Assembly (NCBI GenBank): GCA_018660835.1
Contig: JABJJN010000014.1
Span: 1 to 64,000, forward strand
Length of the DNA stretch: 64,000 nt
Reading direction: 5' to 3'
Source: Gemmatimonadota bacterium
GTDB taxonomy: Bacteria; Latescibacterota; UBA2968; UBA8231
The notes beneath the pieces are model-generated. The model did not search any database. It had not been told where the DNA came from and worked only from the letters and a program-made list of their open reading frames with translations. A program made the translations under genes and the position numbers. Below are positions 22,696 through 30,905 of the stretch, piece by piece; the first letter of the stretch is position 1; every line of letters starts with the position of its first letter.

Positions 22696-24621
22696 TTACC
22701 TCTTGCCAATAGGTGGAAAGCGGATGGTGAAACGGGTTCCGTGACCGAGCGTCGACTCGACATCGACCGTCGCAGCGTGTCGGTCGAGAATCGTTTTCAC
22801 AATGGGAAGTCCAAGTCCAGTGCCCTCGGCTTTTGTCGTAAAGAAGGGATGGAAGATGCGTTCCAGATCCTCGGGCGTGATCCCGCAGCCGTCGTCACCG
22901 ATCGTCAGCACAACACGGCCCTGGTCATCCGTCGATAGGGCCATTGTCAGAGTTGCCGTCGCGCATCGCTCCAGTGCGTGCGCCGCGTTGACGATCAGAT
23001 TGCGCAGGACCTGCTCGATCTGCGAGCGGTCAGCCTGGATCTGGGGAAGGACGTCGTCGAAATCGGTGACCACCGTGCAGGCCTGCAGGACCTTCAGGTT
23101 GCTCAGTGTTTCCAACACTGTCTGGATCTCGACGGCCAGATCGAGAGCCTCGACGCGACTTTCCTGCGGCTTTCCGAGGTCTAGCATCTGACCCACCAGT
23201 GATGTCATCTGTTCAACGGCCGTGCCAATCTGAGCCAGGCATTCCCGCACCTCGTTCACGTCGGCATTGTCGAGAGAGGTGGTGGCTATGTCGACATTGC
23301 CCAGCACAACCTGCAGCGGCGTCTTGAACTCATGCGCCAAACGAGGAGCCATCTGACCAAGAACGGAGAGGCGCTCCGACTGCAGCAGCTGAGCCTCCAT
23401 CTGCTCGCGTTCGGTGCGGTCCTCGATCACGTGGAGCCGGGCGATCGTCCTTCGCTGTGCGTCGACTACATCGCTGGTGTGCAGCAGAACCGGCACCGTG
23501 TCGCCCGTCGGTTGCACACACTCGCGACGCACCCCGGAGTCACCTGGCGTAAAACCCGCGGGTTCACTCGGATCCTGCAGGAGTGTGGTCACCTGTTGCC
23601 CTTTTACATCCTCCTCAGCTCGCTTCAGCAGCTGCTGCGCCTTGTCGTTGAAAATGAGGATGTTCCCCGCCTCGTCAGTGGACATGATGCCGAAGGGGGC
23701 ACTGTCAATCAGGTGCCGAAGGAAGCGCTCGCGCTCCACGACCTTCTCCTGCAGGTCGGAACGACCCTCGAGCAGATCGCTAAGCAGTCGTCGAGTGTCA
23801 ACCAGACGTTTGCGCTCGCTCAGCACCTTGCTGACGATCCGCTGCAGATCCTCTGTAACCGGCGGCCGTTTCAGGTATCCCGCCGAACCCGCGTCCAGAG
23901 CGCGCAACAGGGTCTGTTGATTATGATGACCGGCGATGACGGCGCTGACCAGTGAGGGATCGGTGGCGCGAAGCTCCTGGGCCAAATCAATTCCATCGCC
24001 GTCAGGAAGGTCGACGTCCGCGAACATGACATCGATCGGACCTGCGGCGAACAGGAGACGTGCGCCTTCGGCACTCGACGCTTCTGCGACGCTGTGCCCA
24101 AGCATTCGCAGGTGCCCAGAAATAGCTGTGCCGCAATCAGCGTCTGCTGTCACGATGAGGAAAGCCGCCGTACCAAGACTCGCCTCATCTGGGATTGTAC
24201 TGCTGAGTTGGTCGCCGCCGTCGAAGTTGCGAGCGCCCTCCACCAATTGGTCTTCGAGCTGCCGGCGTTCGCCGAGTCGGTCGAAGCAATCCATCAGATC
24301 ACGCAGCACCACGGGCTTCTTCAGGTAATCCAGGGCTCCTTCCTGCAAGGCGGCGGTGGCGACCTCTTCGTCGCCATGTCCCGTCATCAGGATCACCGGA
24401 ATCCCTGGATGCCGAACGCGGACGGTGCGTAGAAGTTCCAATCCCCCCAGCCGGGGCATGCGCACGTCGCTCAAGATCGCATCAATCTGCGGCGACCCTT
24501 GCAGCTGCCGCAGCGCATCTGCCCCTTCTACGGCGGTTACAATCTGATGTCCGCAATCGATCAGGAAGTCGCCGACCACCTGTCGTATGCTCAATTCATC
24601 GTCGACGACGAGAACTCTCAT
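22696..24621 (-). CDS. Hybrid sensor histidine kinase (REC-REC-PAS-HisKA-HATPase)
   Basis: A 641-residue cytosolic kinase with no membrane segment. Domains: REC 1 (about 1-120, phospho-Asp in ILSDVRMP), REC 2 (about 150-265, degenerate in VMFADVDLPDGD), PAS (about 305-420, LIDSAPFGIMSTD), HisKA (about 435-500, His in RLAHEFKTPL) and HATPase (about 545-640: N box NLIVNAAHAL, G1 DDGCGI, G2 GTGLGLPIV). Two N-terminal receivers before a PAS kinase is an uncommon order. It lies eleven bases after a single-domain response regulator and is presumably controlled from the same sigma54-type promoter. Confidence 0.9.
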   Translation of the reverse strand: MRVLVVDDELSIRQVVGDFLIDCGHQIVTAVEGADALRQLQGSPQIDAILSDVRMPRLGGLELLRTVRVRHPGIPVILMTGHGDEEVATAALQEGALDYLKKPVVLRDLMDCFDRLGERRQLEDQLVEGARNFDGGDQLSSTIPDEASLGTAAFLIVTADADCGTAISGHLRMLGHSVAEASSAEGARLLFAAGPIDVMFADVDLPDGDGIDLAQELRATDPSLVSAVIAGHHNQQTLLRALDAGSAGYLKRPPVTEDLQRIVSKVLSERKRLVDTRRLLSDLLEGRSDLQEKVVERERFLRHLIDSAPFGIMSTDEAGNILIFNDKAQQLLKRAEEDVKGQQVTTLLQDPSEPAGFTPGDSGVRRECVQPTGDTVPVLLHTSDVVDAQRRTIARLHVIEDRTEREQMEAQLLQSERLSVLGQMAPRLAHEFKTPLQVVLGNVDIATTSLDNADVNEVRECLAQIGTAVEQMTSLVGQMLDLGKPQESRVEALDLAVEIQTVLETLSNLKVLQACTVVTDFDDVLPQIQADRSQIEQVLRNLIVNAAHALERCATATLTMALSTDDQGRVVLTIGDDGCGITPEDLERIFHPFFTTKAEGTGLGLPIVKTILDRHAATVDVESTLGHGTRFTIRFPPIGKR

Positions 24622-24632
24622 CCGTCATTGCC

Positions 24633-24998
24633 CTACCGAGTCAGATTCTGAACCAGATCATCGAGTTCGCGCAACCGGATTGGCTTGACGAGAAACCCCG
24701 TCGCACCTAGGTGGGCGGCCTGCGTCTCCATTTCAGCGTCGCCATGCCCCGTCATCATGATGACGGGAATATCGCTGCCCTCCTGGCGCACGTTCTCCAA
24801 CAATCCCATTCCGTCGAGTCCAGGCATACGGACGTCAGCAAGGATCAGGTCGAAATCATCCTTCGTCAGTGATGCAACCGCCTCACGTCCGTCGGAAGCT
24901 TGTGTGACGGTGTGCCCACAGGCCAACATGAAGTCGCAGAGGGTCTCGCGGACAATTTCTTCGTCATCTACAAGCAGAATACGCAGGGCGGGGGTCAT
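24633..24998 (-). CDS. Single-domain response regulator
   Basis: A 121-residue CheY-like receiver without an output domain: acidic DDEE near the start, phospho-Asp in LILADVRMPGLDG, Thr in MMTGHGD, Lys in FLVKPI. The start at 24998 is chosen because it begins the receiver fold and has GGAG six bases upstream; 57 additional upstream codons in frame look non-coding and contain a promoter. It could relay phosphate to or from the hybrid kinase that follows. Confidence 0.9.
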   Translation of the reverse strand: MTPALRILLVDDEEIVRETLCDFMLACGHTVTQASDGREAVASLTKDDFDLILADVRMPGLDGMGLLENVRQEGSDIPVIMMTGHGDAEMETQAAHLGATGFLVKPIRLRELDDLVQNLTR

Positions 24999-25055
24999 CG
25001 AGTCTCCACTGTGATTGGCGTGGTAGCTTGTGCAACGGGGCTCGTCTCCTCGTGA

Positions 25056-25073
25056 CATGCAAGAGGTGTGCCA
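25056..25073 (-). promoter_or_regulatory. Consensus sigma54 promoter
   Basis: On the minus strand TGGCAC-acctc-TTGCAT matches the -24/-12 consensus with GG-N10-GC spacing. It lies about 60 bases upstream of the response regulator start, giving a leader near 49 bases. The preceding gene in the same orientation encodes an NtrC-type activator, the class needed for this promoter. Confidence 0.75.
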
Positions 25074-25137
25074 CGCACAATGATCCGGCGTAAACGCCGT
25101 TCTTACAATTACTTGAGATAGTTTGGCGAGTTCCATG

Positions 25138-25197
25138 GCACATGATACTTGGCACCATGTGCTAGACAAATGTTGCTATATTGCGCCAACAAGCAAC
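25138..25197. promoter_or_regulatory. Candidate upstream activator sites of the sigma54 promoter
   Basis: Two inverted repeats lie 90-150 bases upstream of the predicted start site: GCACATG (25138-25144) with CATGTGC (25156-25162), and GTTGCT (25172-25177) with AGCAAC (25192-25197). CTTGTTGGCG (minus strand, 25193-25184) is shared with the other sigma54 region at 28266. The distance suits enhancer sites for NtrC-type activators. Confidence 0.5.
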
Positions 25198-25220
25198 CAG
25201 GTCATGGCAGGACGCCACGA

Positions 25221-26582
25221 TCAGGTGATGTTGAGCCTCTGGATCTTGTAGCGAAGTGTCGAATACGGCATCGCTAGAGATCGCGCCGCTTCACGTCGGT
25301 TCCAATGGGCCCGTTCCAACGCCGCGATGATACGATCTCGCTCATCACCCGAGGCAGAACGATCACCCGTTGCAGGAGGCTTGTCTTGTGAACTGCCCGT
25401 CGGCAGATTCAGGTGCGACCCATCGATCTGCCCTCCTGCCGAGATGATCGCAGCACGCTCGACGATATTGCGCAACTCGCGTGCATTTCCGGGAAAATCG
25501 TAGCTCTCCAGTGACGTCCGTGCGTCATCCGTGAAACCGACCCCTGCAACACGGCGGCGCATCGTGTACTCGTCAAGGAAATGCTGGGCGATAGGCAGGA
25601 TATCCTCCCGGCGCTCGCGCAGCGGCGGGAGGTGGATCGGAAACAGATTGAGGCGGTAGAGCAGGTCCTGGCGGAAATCACTGCCTTTCCCCAGACTGGA
25701 ATTGGTTGCGGCCACGACGCGAACGTCGCCCTCGATCTCGCGCGTGCCGCCGACGCGGCGCAGGCGCCGGGTTTCCAGAACGCGTAGCAGAGACGCCTGG
25801 GCCGCGGGCGCCAGATCTCCCACCTCATCAAGGAACAGGGTTCCCCCATTTGCCAGCTCGAAAGCACCCGCCCGCTCGCTGGTGGCTCCGGTGAATGCAC
25901 CCTTGGTGTGGCCGAACAATTCGCTCTCTACAAGAGAATCGGGCAAAGAGGGACAGGAGACGGCGATGAAGGGGTAGTCGTCACCGCCTGCGGCCTGGTG
26001 GATTTCACGTGCCACCACTTCCTTACCCGTTCCCGTCTCGCCCGTGATCAGGATCGACTCGGCACCACCCTCAACGGCCTGTTGGATCAACTGACGATGG
26101 TCGGCGATAGCGGCACTGTCGCCAATCAGCAGGCGCCCCCTCGCGTCGGTTCGCTGCAGGCCGCGCACGACGTCACGCAGGTGGCTTCGGTCTCGATTGA
26201 TCTCGTTCAGATGAATAACTCGGGCAATGACGGCGTCCAGGTCGAGCAATTTCACGGGTTTTGGCAGGAAGTCAGCGGCCCCCAGACGTAGGGCCTTCAC
26301 TGCCATTTCCATGTCACCGTGACCCGTAATGAGAACGACAGCCAACTCCGGTTGGCTCTCCCGCAGGGCAGCCAAGGCGGCGAGCCCGTCCATCCTTGGC
26401 ATGCGGACATCGACAAGGGCGAGCTGATAGTCCTGCTCTTTGGCAGCCGCAACGCCCTGCTCACCGTCGAAGAAGCTATCTACATGGTGTCCCGAGTCGC
26501 TCAGATACGCACCGAGCGTGTCGTGGATCACCTGCTCGTCATCGACGAGCAAGATGCCGAGGGACTGGTGAGCTTCGCTCAT
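25221..26582 (-). CDS. NtrC-type sigma54-dependent response regulator
   Basis: A 453-residue activator: receiver (about 8-122, phospho-Asp in LALVDVRMPRMDG), AAA+ domain (about 150-380) with Walker A GETGTGKE, the sigma54-contacting loop GAFTGA, Walker B GGTLFLDEVGDL, and a Fis-type helix-turn-helix at the end (EAARSLAMPYSTLRYKI). It activates sigma54 promoters when phosphorylated. The start at the receiver is preceded by AGGAG at a long 13-base spacing; 34 upstream codons have no homology. It is 95 bases after the preceding response regulator. Confidence 0.95.
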   Translation of the reverse strand: MSEAHQSLGILLVDDEQVIHDTLGAYLSDSGHHVDSFFDGEQGVAAAKEQDYQLALVDVRMPRMDGLAALAALRESQPELAVVLITGHGDMEMAVKALRLGAADFLPKPVKLLDLDAVIARVIHLNEINRDRSHLRDVVRGLQRTDARGRLLIGDSAAIADHRQLIQQAVEGGAESILITGETGTGKEVVAREIHQAAGGDDYPFIAVSCPSLPDSLVESELFGHTKGAFTGATSERAGAFELANGGTLFLDEVGDLAPAAQASLLRVLETRRLRRVGGTREIEGDVRVVAATNSSLGKGSDFRQDLLYRLNLFPIHLPPLRERREDILPIAQHFLDEYTMRRRVAGVGFTDDARTSLESYDFPGNARELRNIVERAAIISAGGQIDGSHLNLPTGSSQDKPPATGDRSASGDERDRIIAALERAHWNRREAARSLAMPYSTLRYKIQRLNIT

Positions 26583-26677
26583 ATGATCGTTTTCACTCCT
26601 GCGACCTCCCGTACCTGCTGTCCATGGGAAATAGTGAGGATGATCGCAAACGGTCAAGGGCGCGGCGGTCACGGGCT

Positions 26678-27145
26678 TCAGCACAGGGCCTGGGGAAGGT
26701 CATCCACGCTGGGTGCGGACGCCACCGTTTGTTGTGTGGGGTCAACGGGATCGTCGTCGTCGGCAACCGGCCGCGGGATGGCAAGAACCCGCTTGAGTTC
26801 CTCCACGACACGCTGCACTCGGAAGGGCTTGGCGATGATTCCCTCAACGCCAAGTTGGATCAGGGGGCCTGCCTTGTGGCGTTGCACGTGACCGGAAATC
26901 ACGATGGTGGGCGGCAAGCTCCCCTTTCGCTTCCTCAAGAATTGTAGTAGACGGTCGCCGTGCGTACCTGGCATCTGTAGATCGAGAAGCATGGCGTGCA
27001 CGTCGGTATCCTCGAGCACGCGACTGGCCTTGATCGCACGATCCGCCTGGATGGCCTTGTGACCCATCATTTCGATTATCTGTTGCAGCGTCTCTCGTAC
27101 GGGCTTGTCGTCGTCGACGATGAGAATCGTCTTCTCCTGTGTCAT
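26678..27145 (-). CDS. Response regulator receiver protein with disordered tail
   Basis: A 155-residue receiver (residues 1 to about 122) with DDDK, phospho-Asp in MLLDLQMPGTHGD, Ser/Thr in VISGH and Lys in IAKPFRV. The last 30 residues are acidic and Pro-rich with no DNA-binding domain. ATG 27145 is preferred: AGGAG is seven bases upstream, whereas the ATG two codons earlier is too close to it. It overlaps the upstream histidine kinase by four bases (ATGA) and is its probable partner. Confidence 0.9.
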   Translation of the reverse strand: MTQEKTILIVDDDKPVRETLQQIIEMMGHKAIQADRAIKASRVLEDTDVHAMLLDLQMPGTHGDRLLQFLRKRKGSLPPTIVISGHVQRHKAGPLIQLGVEGIIAKPFRVQRVVEELKRVLAIPRPVADDDDPVDPTQQTVASAPSVDDLPQALC

Positions 27146-28056
27146 GTGCATTCTCCTGTTGGCGACATAGGCACGAGCAAACGCACCTTCGTGCCGACGC
27201 CTGAGCGTGTTGAGACACGCATGTTGCCGCCCAGATCGCGCGTGATATTGCGACAGATCGCAAGTCCGAGCCCAGCACCCGTACGCGCCGTCTTGGTCGT
27301 GAACAGTGGCTCGAACAGACACGACATGTTCTTCTCTTCGATGCCTGTACCATCGTCGGACACTTCGGCGTAGGCGAACCATTCTTCACCAGGGACCTGA
27401 GTGTTGGGCAGCGCGTAGGTCGTATTCCAGCCGCTGCCTGCTTCGCCCCCCTCGTGCAATCGGGAAACGCCGGTCGTGACCACCACCTGGCTTGCTTTCG
27501 CATCCAGGGCGTTCAGCAGCAGATTCGTCATCACTTGTGCCAACAACCATCCACAGCCATCCACGTCGAGACCAGCTGGCAACAGCTGCAATTGGATCCC
27601 AACTCTCGATGACGCCAGTGGCCGAAGCTGACTCACGACACGCTCCACGACATGCCCGAGATCCGCCACGGGCGCTCGTTCATCGGGTCCCAGAGAGAAC
27701 AGCATGATGTCTTCGGTCAGGTCATTGAGTCGCCAGGCGGCTGTCAGGATCAGGTCGAGGCTGCGCCGTTGCTTATCCGTCAGCTCCTGCATCAGGAGTA
27801 GCTCGGCCTGGCCTGAGATGCCCGTGAGGGGTCCGCGTATCTCGTGCACGACCATGGCAGCCAGTTGGCCCACACTACTGAGCCGCCCTGACTGATTAAG
27901 CAGGTTCTGTGATTTTTTCAGGCGATAGATGAGATCCTCCGCGTCGCGCAGGCGGTCTGACAACCCATCGTTGCGGCGTACCATCTCCTCGAACGAAATG
28001 GGTTGTGCGTCGGCGATCGTCATGGGCATCGGTTCGGTCATGGTGGGTCTGGCCAT
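27142..28056 (-). CDS. Soluble sensor histidine kinase
   Basis: A 304-residue kinase lacking a recognisable sensor or membrane segment. A short N-terminal helix (RLRDAEDLIYRLKKSQ) precedes HisKA with His71 in VVHEIRGPLTG, and a HATPase domain with N box NLLLNALDA, G1 DDGTGI and G2 GAGLGLAI. It may receive signals through a partner protein, for example the standalone PAS protein encoded divergently. First gene of a minus-strand series that includes the NtrC-type regulator, behind a sigma54-type promoter. Confidence 0.9.
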   Translation of the reverse strand: MARPTMTEPMPMTIADAQPISFEEMVRRNDGLSDRLRDAEDLIYRLKKSQNLLNQSGRLSSVGQLAAMVVHEIRGPLTGISGQAELLLMQELTDKQRRSLDLILTAAWRLNDLTEDIMLFSLGPDERAPVADLGHVVERVVSQLRPLASSRVGIQLQLLPAGLDVDGCGWLLAQVMTNLLLNALDAKASQVVVTTGVSRLHEGGEAGSGWNTTYALPNTQVPGEEWFAYAEVSDDGTGIEEKNMSCLFEPLFTTKTARTGAGLGLAICRNITRDLGGNMRVSTRSGVGTKVRLLVPMSPTGECT

Positions 28057-28107
28057 TTAGAGGGGGTTCGTCATCATTCATCACGTGATATTCATGAACG
28101 ACGCTTT

Positions 28108-28124
28108 TGCAAATCTTGTGCCGC
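28108..28124 (-). promoter_or_regulatory. Sigma54-type promoter of the kinase operon
   Basis: On the minus strand CGGCAC-aagat-TTGCA keeps GG-N10-GC spacing and the TTGCA box; only the first T of TGGCAC is changed. It is about 52 bases upstream of the kinase start. Because the operon encodes an NtrC-type activator, positive feedback is possible. Confidence 0.6.
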
Positions 28125-28255
28125 AAACGTGCAAAACACCCATTGTTCTGCCCCGACCCTCGCTAAGTAGACGGAAAACAGATAATTACGATTCTACTTG
28201 GGTGGACTCGGCGCGCCGAGAACCTGACGGTTACCTGAACTGAATCCTGCAACTT

Positions 28256-28368
28256 GTTGCTAACACTTGTTGGCGAACAAGGTGCCAAACTCATGCGCAT
28301 CGTATCGTGGCGCCATCTGTGGCGACTCATCTTCTCGCCCGTTAGCAACTATAGCCAGCAACTGTTGC
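28256..28368. promoter_or_regulatory. Cluster of inverted repeats between divergent signalling genes
   Basis: The 500-bp A/T-rich gap 28057-28568 has no convincing gene. It holds GTTGCTAAC (28256-28264) and its complement GTTAGCAAC (28341-28349), CTTGTT-ggcg-AACAAG (28266-28281) and GCAAC-T-GTTGC (28358-28368). CTTGTTGGCG and GGTGCCAA words recur in the 25138-25197 region. They lie 150-270 bases upstream of the sigma54 box and are candidate enhancer sites. Confidence 0.5.
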
Positions 28369-28568
28369 CAATCCTCGAGCATTTTCCCATCCGGATACAT
28401 ACTCGTAACCATCTGTTTTTAAATAGCATAGGATCCATATTCGCATTGGGTATGGAACTTGCAAAATCAGTACTCTGACATCGAAATTCCATTTCACCCT
28501 GAAACAGGAAACCCGTCAAGCGTCTGAGCCTAAGGTGCCAACTGCGCTACAGTGAGGAACGCTTGCAG

Positions 28569-28901
28569 ATGGTGTTGAAGAACTCGAATGTTATCGTCGC
28601 TCACGTAGACTTGGACTTGAGGTATACCTGGGTTCAGAGTTCAGAGCCCGATTTTGATTCTGACGCCATTCTGGGCAAAAGAGATGATGAGTTGGATGAC
28701 AGCGACGGCGCCAGAGAGTTGTTTGCGATGAAGAGACACGTGATCGAAACGGGAGAAAGCGGGAGAGTCCGGATCAACCATCCCTTGGCCGAGGATGAGA
28801 TACACCGGGACGTCACGGTGGAACCCTTGAGAAACGATAGGGGGAAGGTGATCGGTGCAACGTCGATCGCCGTCGAAGTCTCCGGGGTGGGGGAGAAATA
28901 A
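28569..28901 (+). CDS. Standalone PAS-domain protein
   Basis: A 110-residue protein that is a single PAS fold, resembling the N-terminal sensor of many bacterial histidine kinases: DLRYTWVQSSEPDF, ILGKRDDEL, IETGESGRVRI and DVTVEPLRNDRGKVIGATSIAV. No output domain is attached. TGAGG lies about eleven bases upstream of the ATG; TTG 28563 is an alternative start. It is divergent from a sensorless kinase and precedes a PAS kinase, so a role as a detached sensor subunit is plausible but unproven. Confidence 0.8.
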   Translation: MVLKNSNVIVAHVDLDLRYTWVQSSEPDFDSDAILGKRDDELDDSDGARELFAMKRHVIETGESGRVRINHPLAEDEIHRDVTVEPLRNDRGKVIGATSIAVEVSGVGEK

Positions 28902-29033
28902 CTACGTGATCATCGCGCGCGGGGTCATGCTTCGCACATAGGGCTCCAACTCAGGCATCGCTTGCACAACGCCCACGGGATTTTCGATAATAGCCAAGTT
29001 GCTGCCCCTAAGGGAGAAGGTACGGGAGGTGCC

Positions 29034-30765
29034 GTGAACGCTGACAGGATGGAGACGCTGCGACGCAAGGCTGAAGCTCGACTCAGCTCGTATGTGATGA
29101 GTGATGGTCAGTTGGCAACGCTGTCAGTAGCTGAAGTGAGCCGTCTGATGCACGAACTGCACACTCATCAGATCGAGCTAACGATCCAGAACGAAGAGCT
29201 GATTCGTACGCAGGCTCAACTCAGCACGGCCCGTGACCGATATGCCGATCTGTTTGATCATGCGCCCGTCGGCTATCTGACGCTCACCGAAAATCTTGTC
29301 GTCACCGAAGCCAATACCACGAGTGCAACGTTGCTCGGGATCGATCGTGCAGATCTGGTCGGCCACCGACTTGAGGACCACGTAGATCCAGGCAGCCAGG
29401 ATCAGTTCCACCTTTGCCGCCGGAAGATGGTAAAGACGGAAGCCCCGCAGGTCTGTGAGCTGACCATGAAGCGTGGGGACACGGCCACTTTTGTCGCCCG
29501 CGTGGAAATCCAGCCGGCGGCACCTCCAGATGGCCGAGATCTACGGGTCACCTTGTCCGACGTCACCGAGCATAAGCGCGGCGAGGACGAACTGCACCGT
29601 CTTCACAACCTGAGATCTCTGGGCCTGCTGGCAGGCGGGATCGCCCACGATTTCAACAACGCGCTGACAGGTGTGACGGCCAACCTGTCTCTCCTGCTGG
29701 GTGCGTTGCCCGCAGAGGGTGAGTCACAAGGGATGGCGACGGAGGCCCTCGAAGCCGTAACCCGCGCCAGCAAACTCAACCCGCGCCAGCAAACTCGCCG
29801 AGCAGTTACTGACCTTTTCTTCGGGGGGCACACCACTACGCAAGCAAACATCGATTCAACAGGTTGCCCGGGACGCGACCCGGTATTCTCTGAGCGGGTC
29901 GGATCTGAAAGCAGTATTTGATTTCAGCCCCGATCTGGCAGACGTTGACATCGATAGCGACCAAATTGGTCAGGTCATCCAGAATCTTGTGCTCAACGCC
30001 GACCAGGCGACCTCCAACGCGGGCACCTTGCATGTCTCGGCCAGCAACATCACCCTTGTCGATGGTGACGAGATACCCCTCAACAGCGGCACGTATGTGA
30101 AAGTCACGGTCGCCGACGAGGGTGAGGGTATCCCTGCAGAGATTCGTGAGCGGATCTTCGACCCCTACTTCACAACCAAGAACAATGGACATGGCGTCGG
30201 TCTGGCGATTTGCCACTCGATTATAGAGCGACACCAAGGCCACATCAGTGCCTCGAGCAGCCCGGCCGGTACGGCCTTCACCTTCTACCTCCCGGCGCTA
30301 GCCGCCCCCGTACCAGCAAGGGCTGAGCCTGCCGCATCAACACAGGAATCACTCAGGCCCTCTCTGCCCGTCGGCGTCAAGAGGATCCTGGTAATGGACG
30401 ACGATGAGGGGGTCCGAAGTGTCCTTGTTCGTGCGCTAACACGCGAGGGCTGCGACGTCGTCGCTGTCACGGACGGCGAGAAAGCAGTGGATACGTACGC
30501 CGCTGCAATAGCCGCGGGTGAGAGATTTGACGTCGTCATACTGGACGCCACGATCCCGGGGGGGATGGGTGGCAAGATCGCCGTTGGTCACCTGCGTGAC
30601 CTTGACCCGAACGTCCGAGCGATGCTCCACAGCGGCTACACCGAAGACCCGGCGATGTCGCTGCCGCAGTCCTTCGGGTTCAACGGGTCCCTCCCTAAGC
30701 CATCGACAGTCAGCGAACTGCTGCGCGCCATTCGCGACGCCTACCATCGAGGTGACCCAAGCTAA
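29034..30765 (+). pseudogene. Hybrid sensor kinase (PAS-HisKA-HATPase-REC) frameshifted by a 19-bp duplication
   Basis: The first frame encodes a coiled segment (VSRLMHELHTHQIELTIQNE), PAS (DLFDHAPVGYLTLTE) and HisKA (GIAHDFNNALTGV), then goes out of frame after VTRASKL. The rest continues in another frame from 29797: AEQLLTFSSGG, N box NLVLNADQAT, G1 DEGEGI, G2 GHGVGLAI and a receiver with DDDEG, phospho-site VVILDATIPGG and LPKPS. Deleting one copy of the 19-bp repeat restores one continuous protein of about 570 residues. As read it would make a kinase without its ATPase domain. The second half might be expressed alone from GTG 29989. The start GTG 29034 is the best guess (GGAGG four bases upstream). 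Confidence 0.85.
29759..29796 (+). repeat. 19-bp perfect tandem duplication
   Basis: AACCCGCGCCAGCAAACTC occurs twice head to tail at 29759-29777 and 29778-29796. Since 19 is not a multiple of three, it shifts the reading frame of the sensor kinase by one; one copy alone gives the expected family sequence. Confidence 0.95.
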
Positions 30766-30905
30766 GTTGGAGTTTCATTCGATCGAAGATCCCAGCGCAT
30801 GGAGTTTTGACAGCATCGGTTCAAGACTCGCGAGGCCGTAGCACAGGAGGGGAACATGTCTCATGGGGAGAGTGTATTCACTGCAGGCTCCGTGTACAAA
30901 GGCGG

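Noticed and set aside
28254..28478. 74-codon open frame in the divergent signalling gap
   Set aside because: It spans the inverted repeats and has no ribosome site or homology.
28532..28549. GG-N10-GC word upstream of the PAS gene as a sigma54 promoter
   Set aside because: It lies too close to the start codon, and the flanking boxes match poorly.
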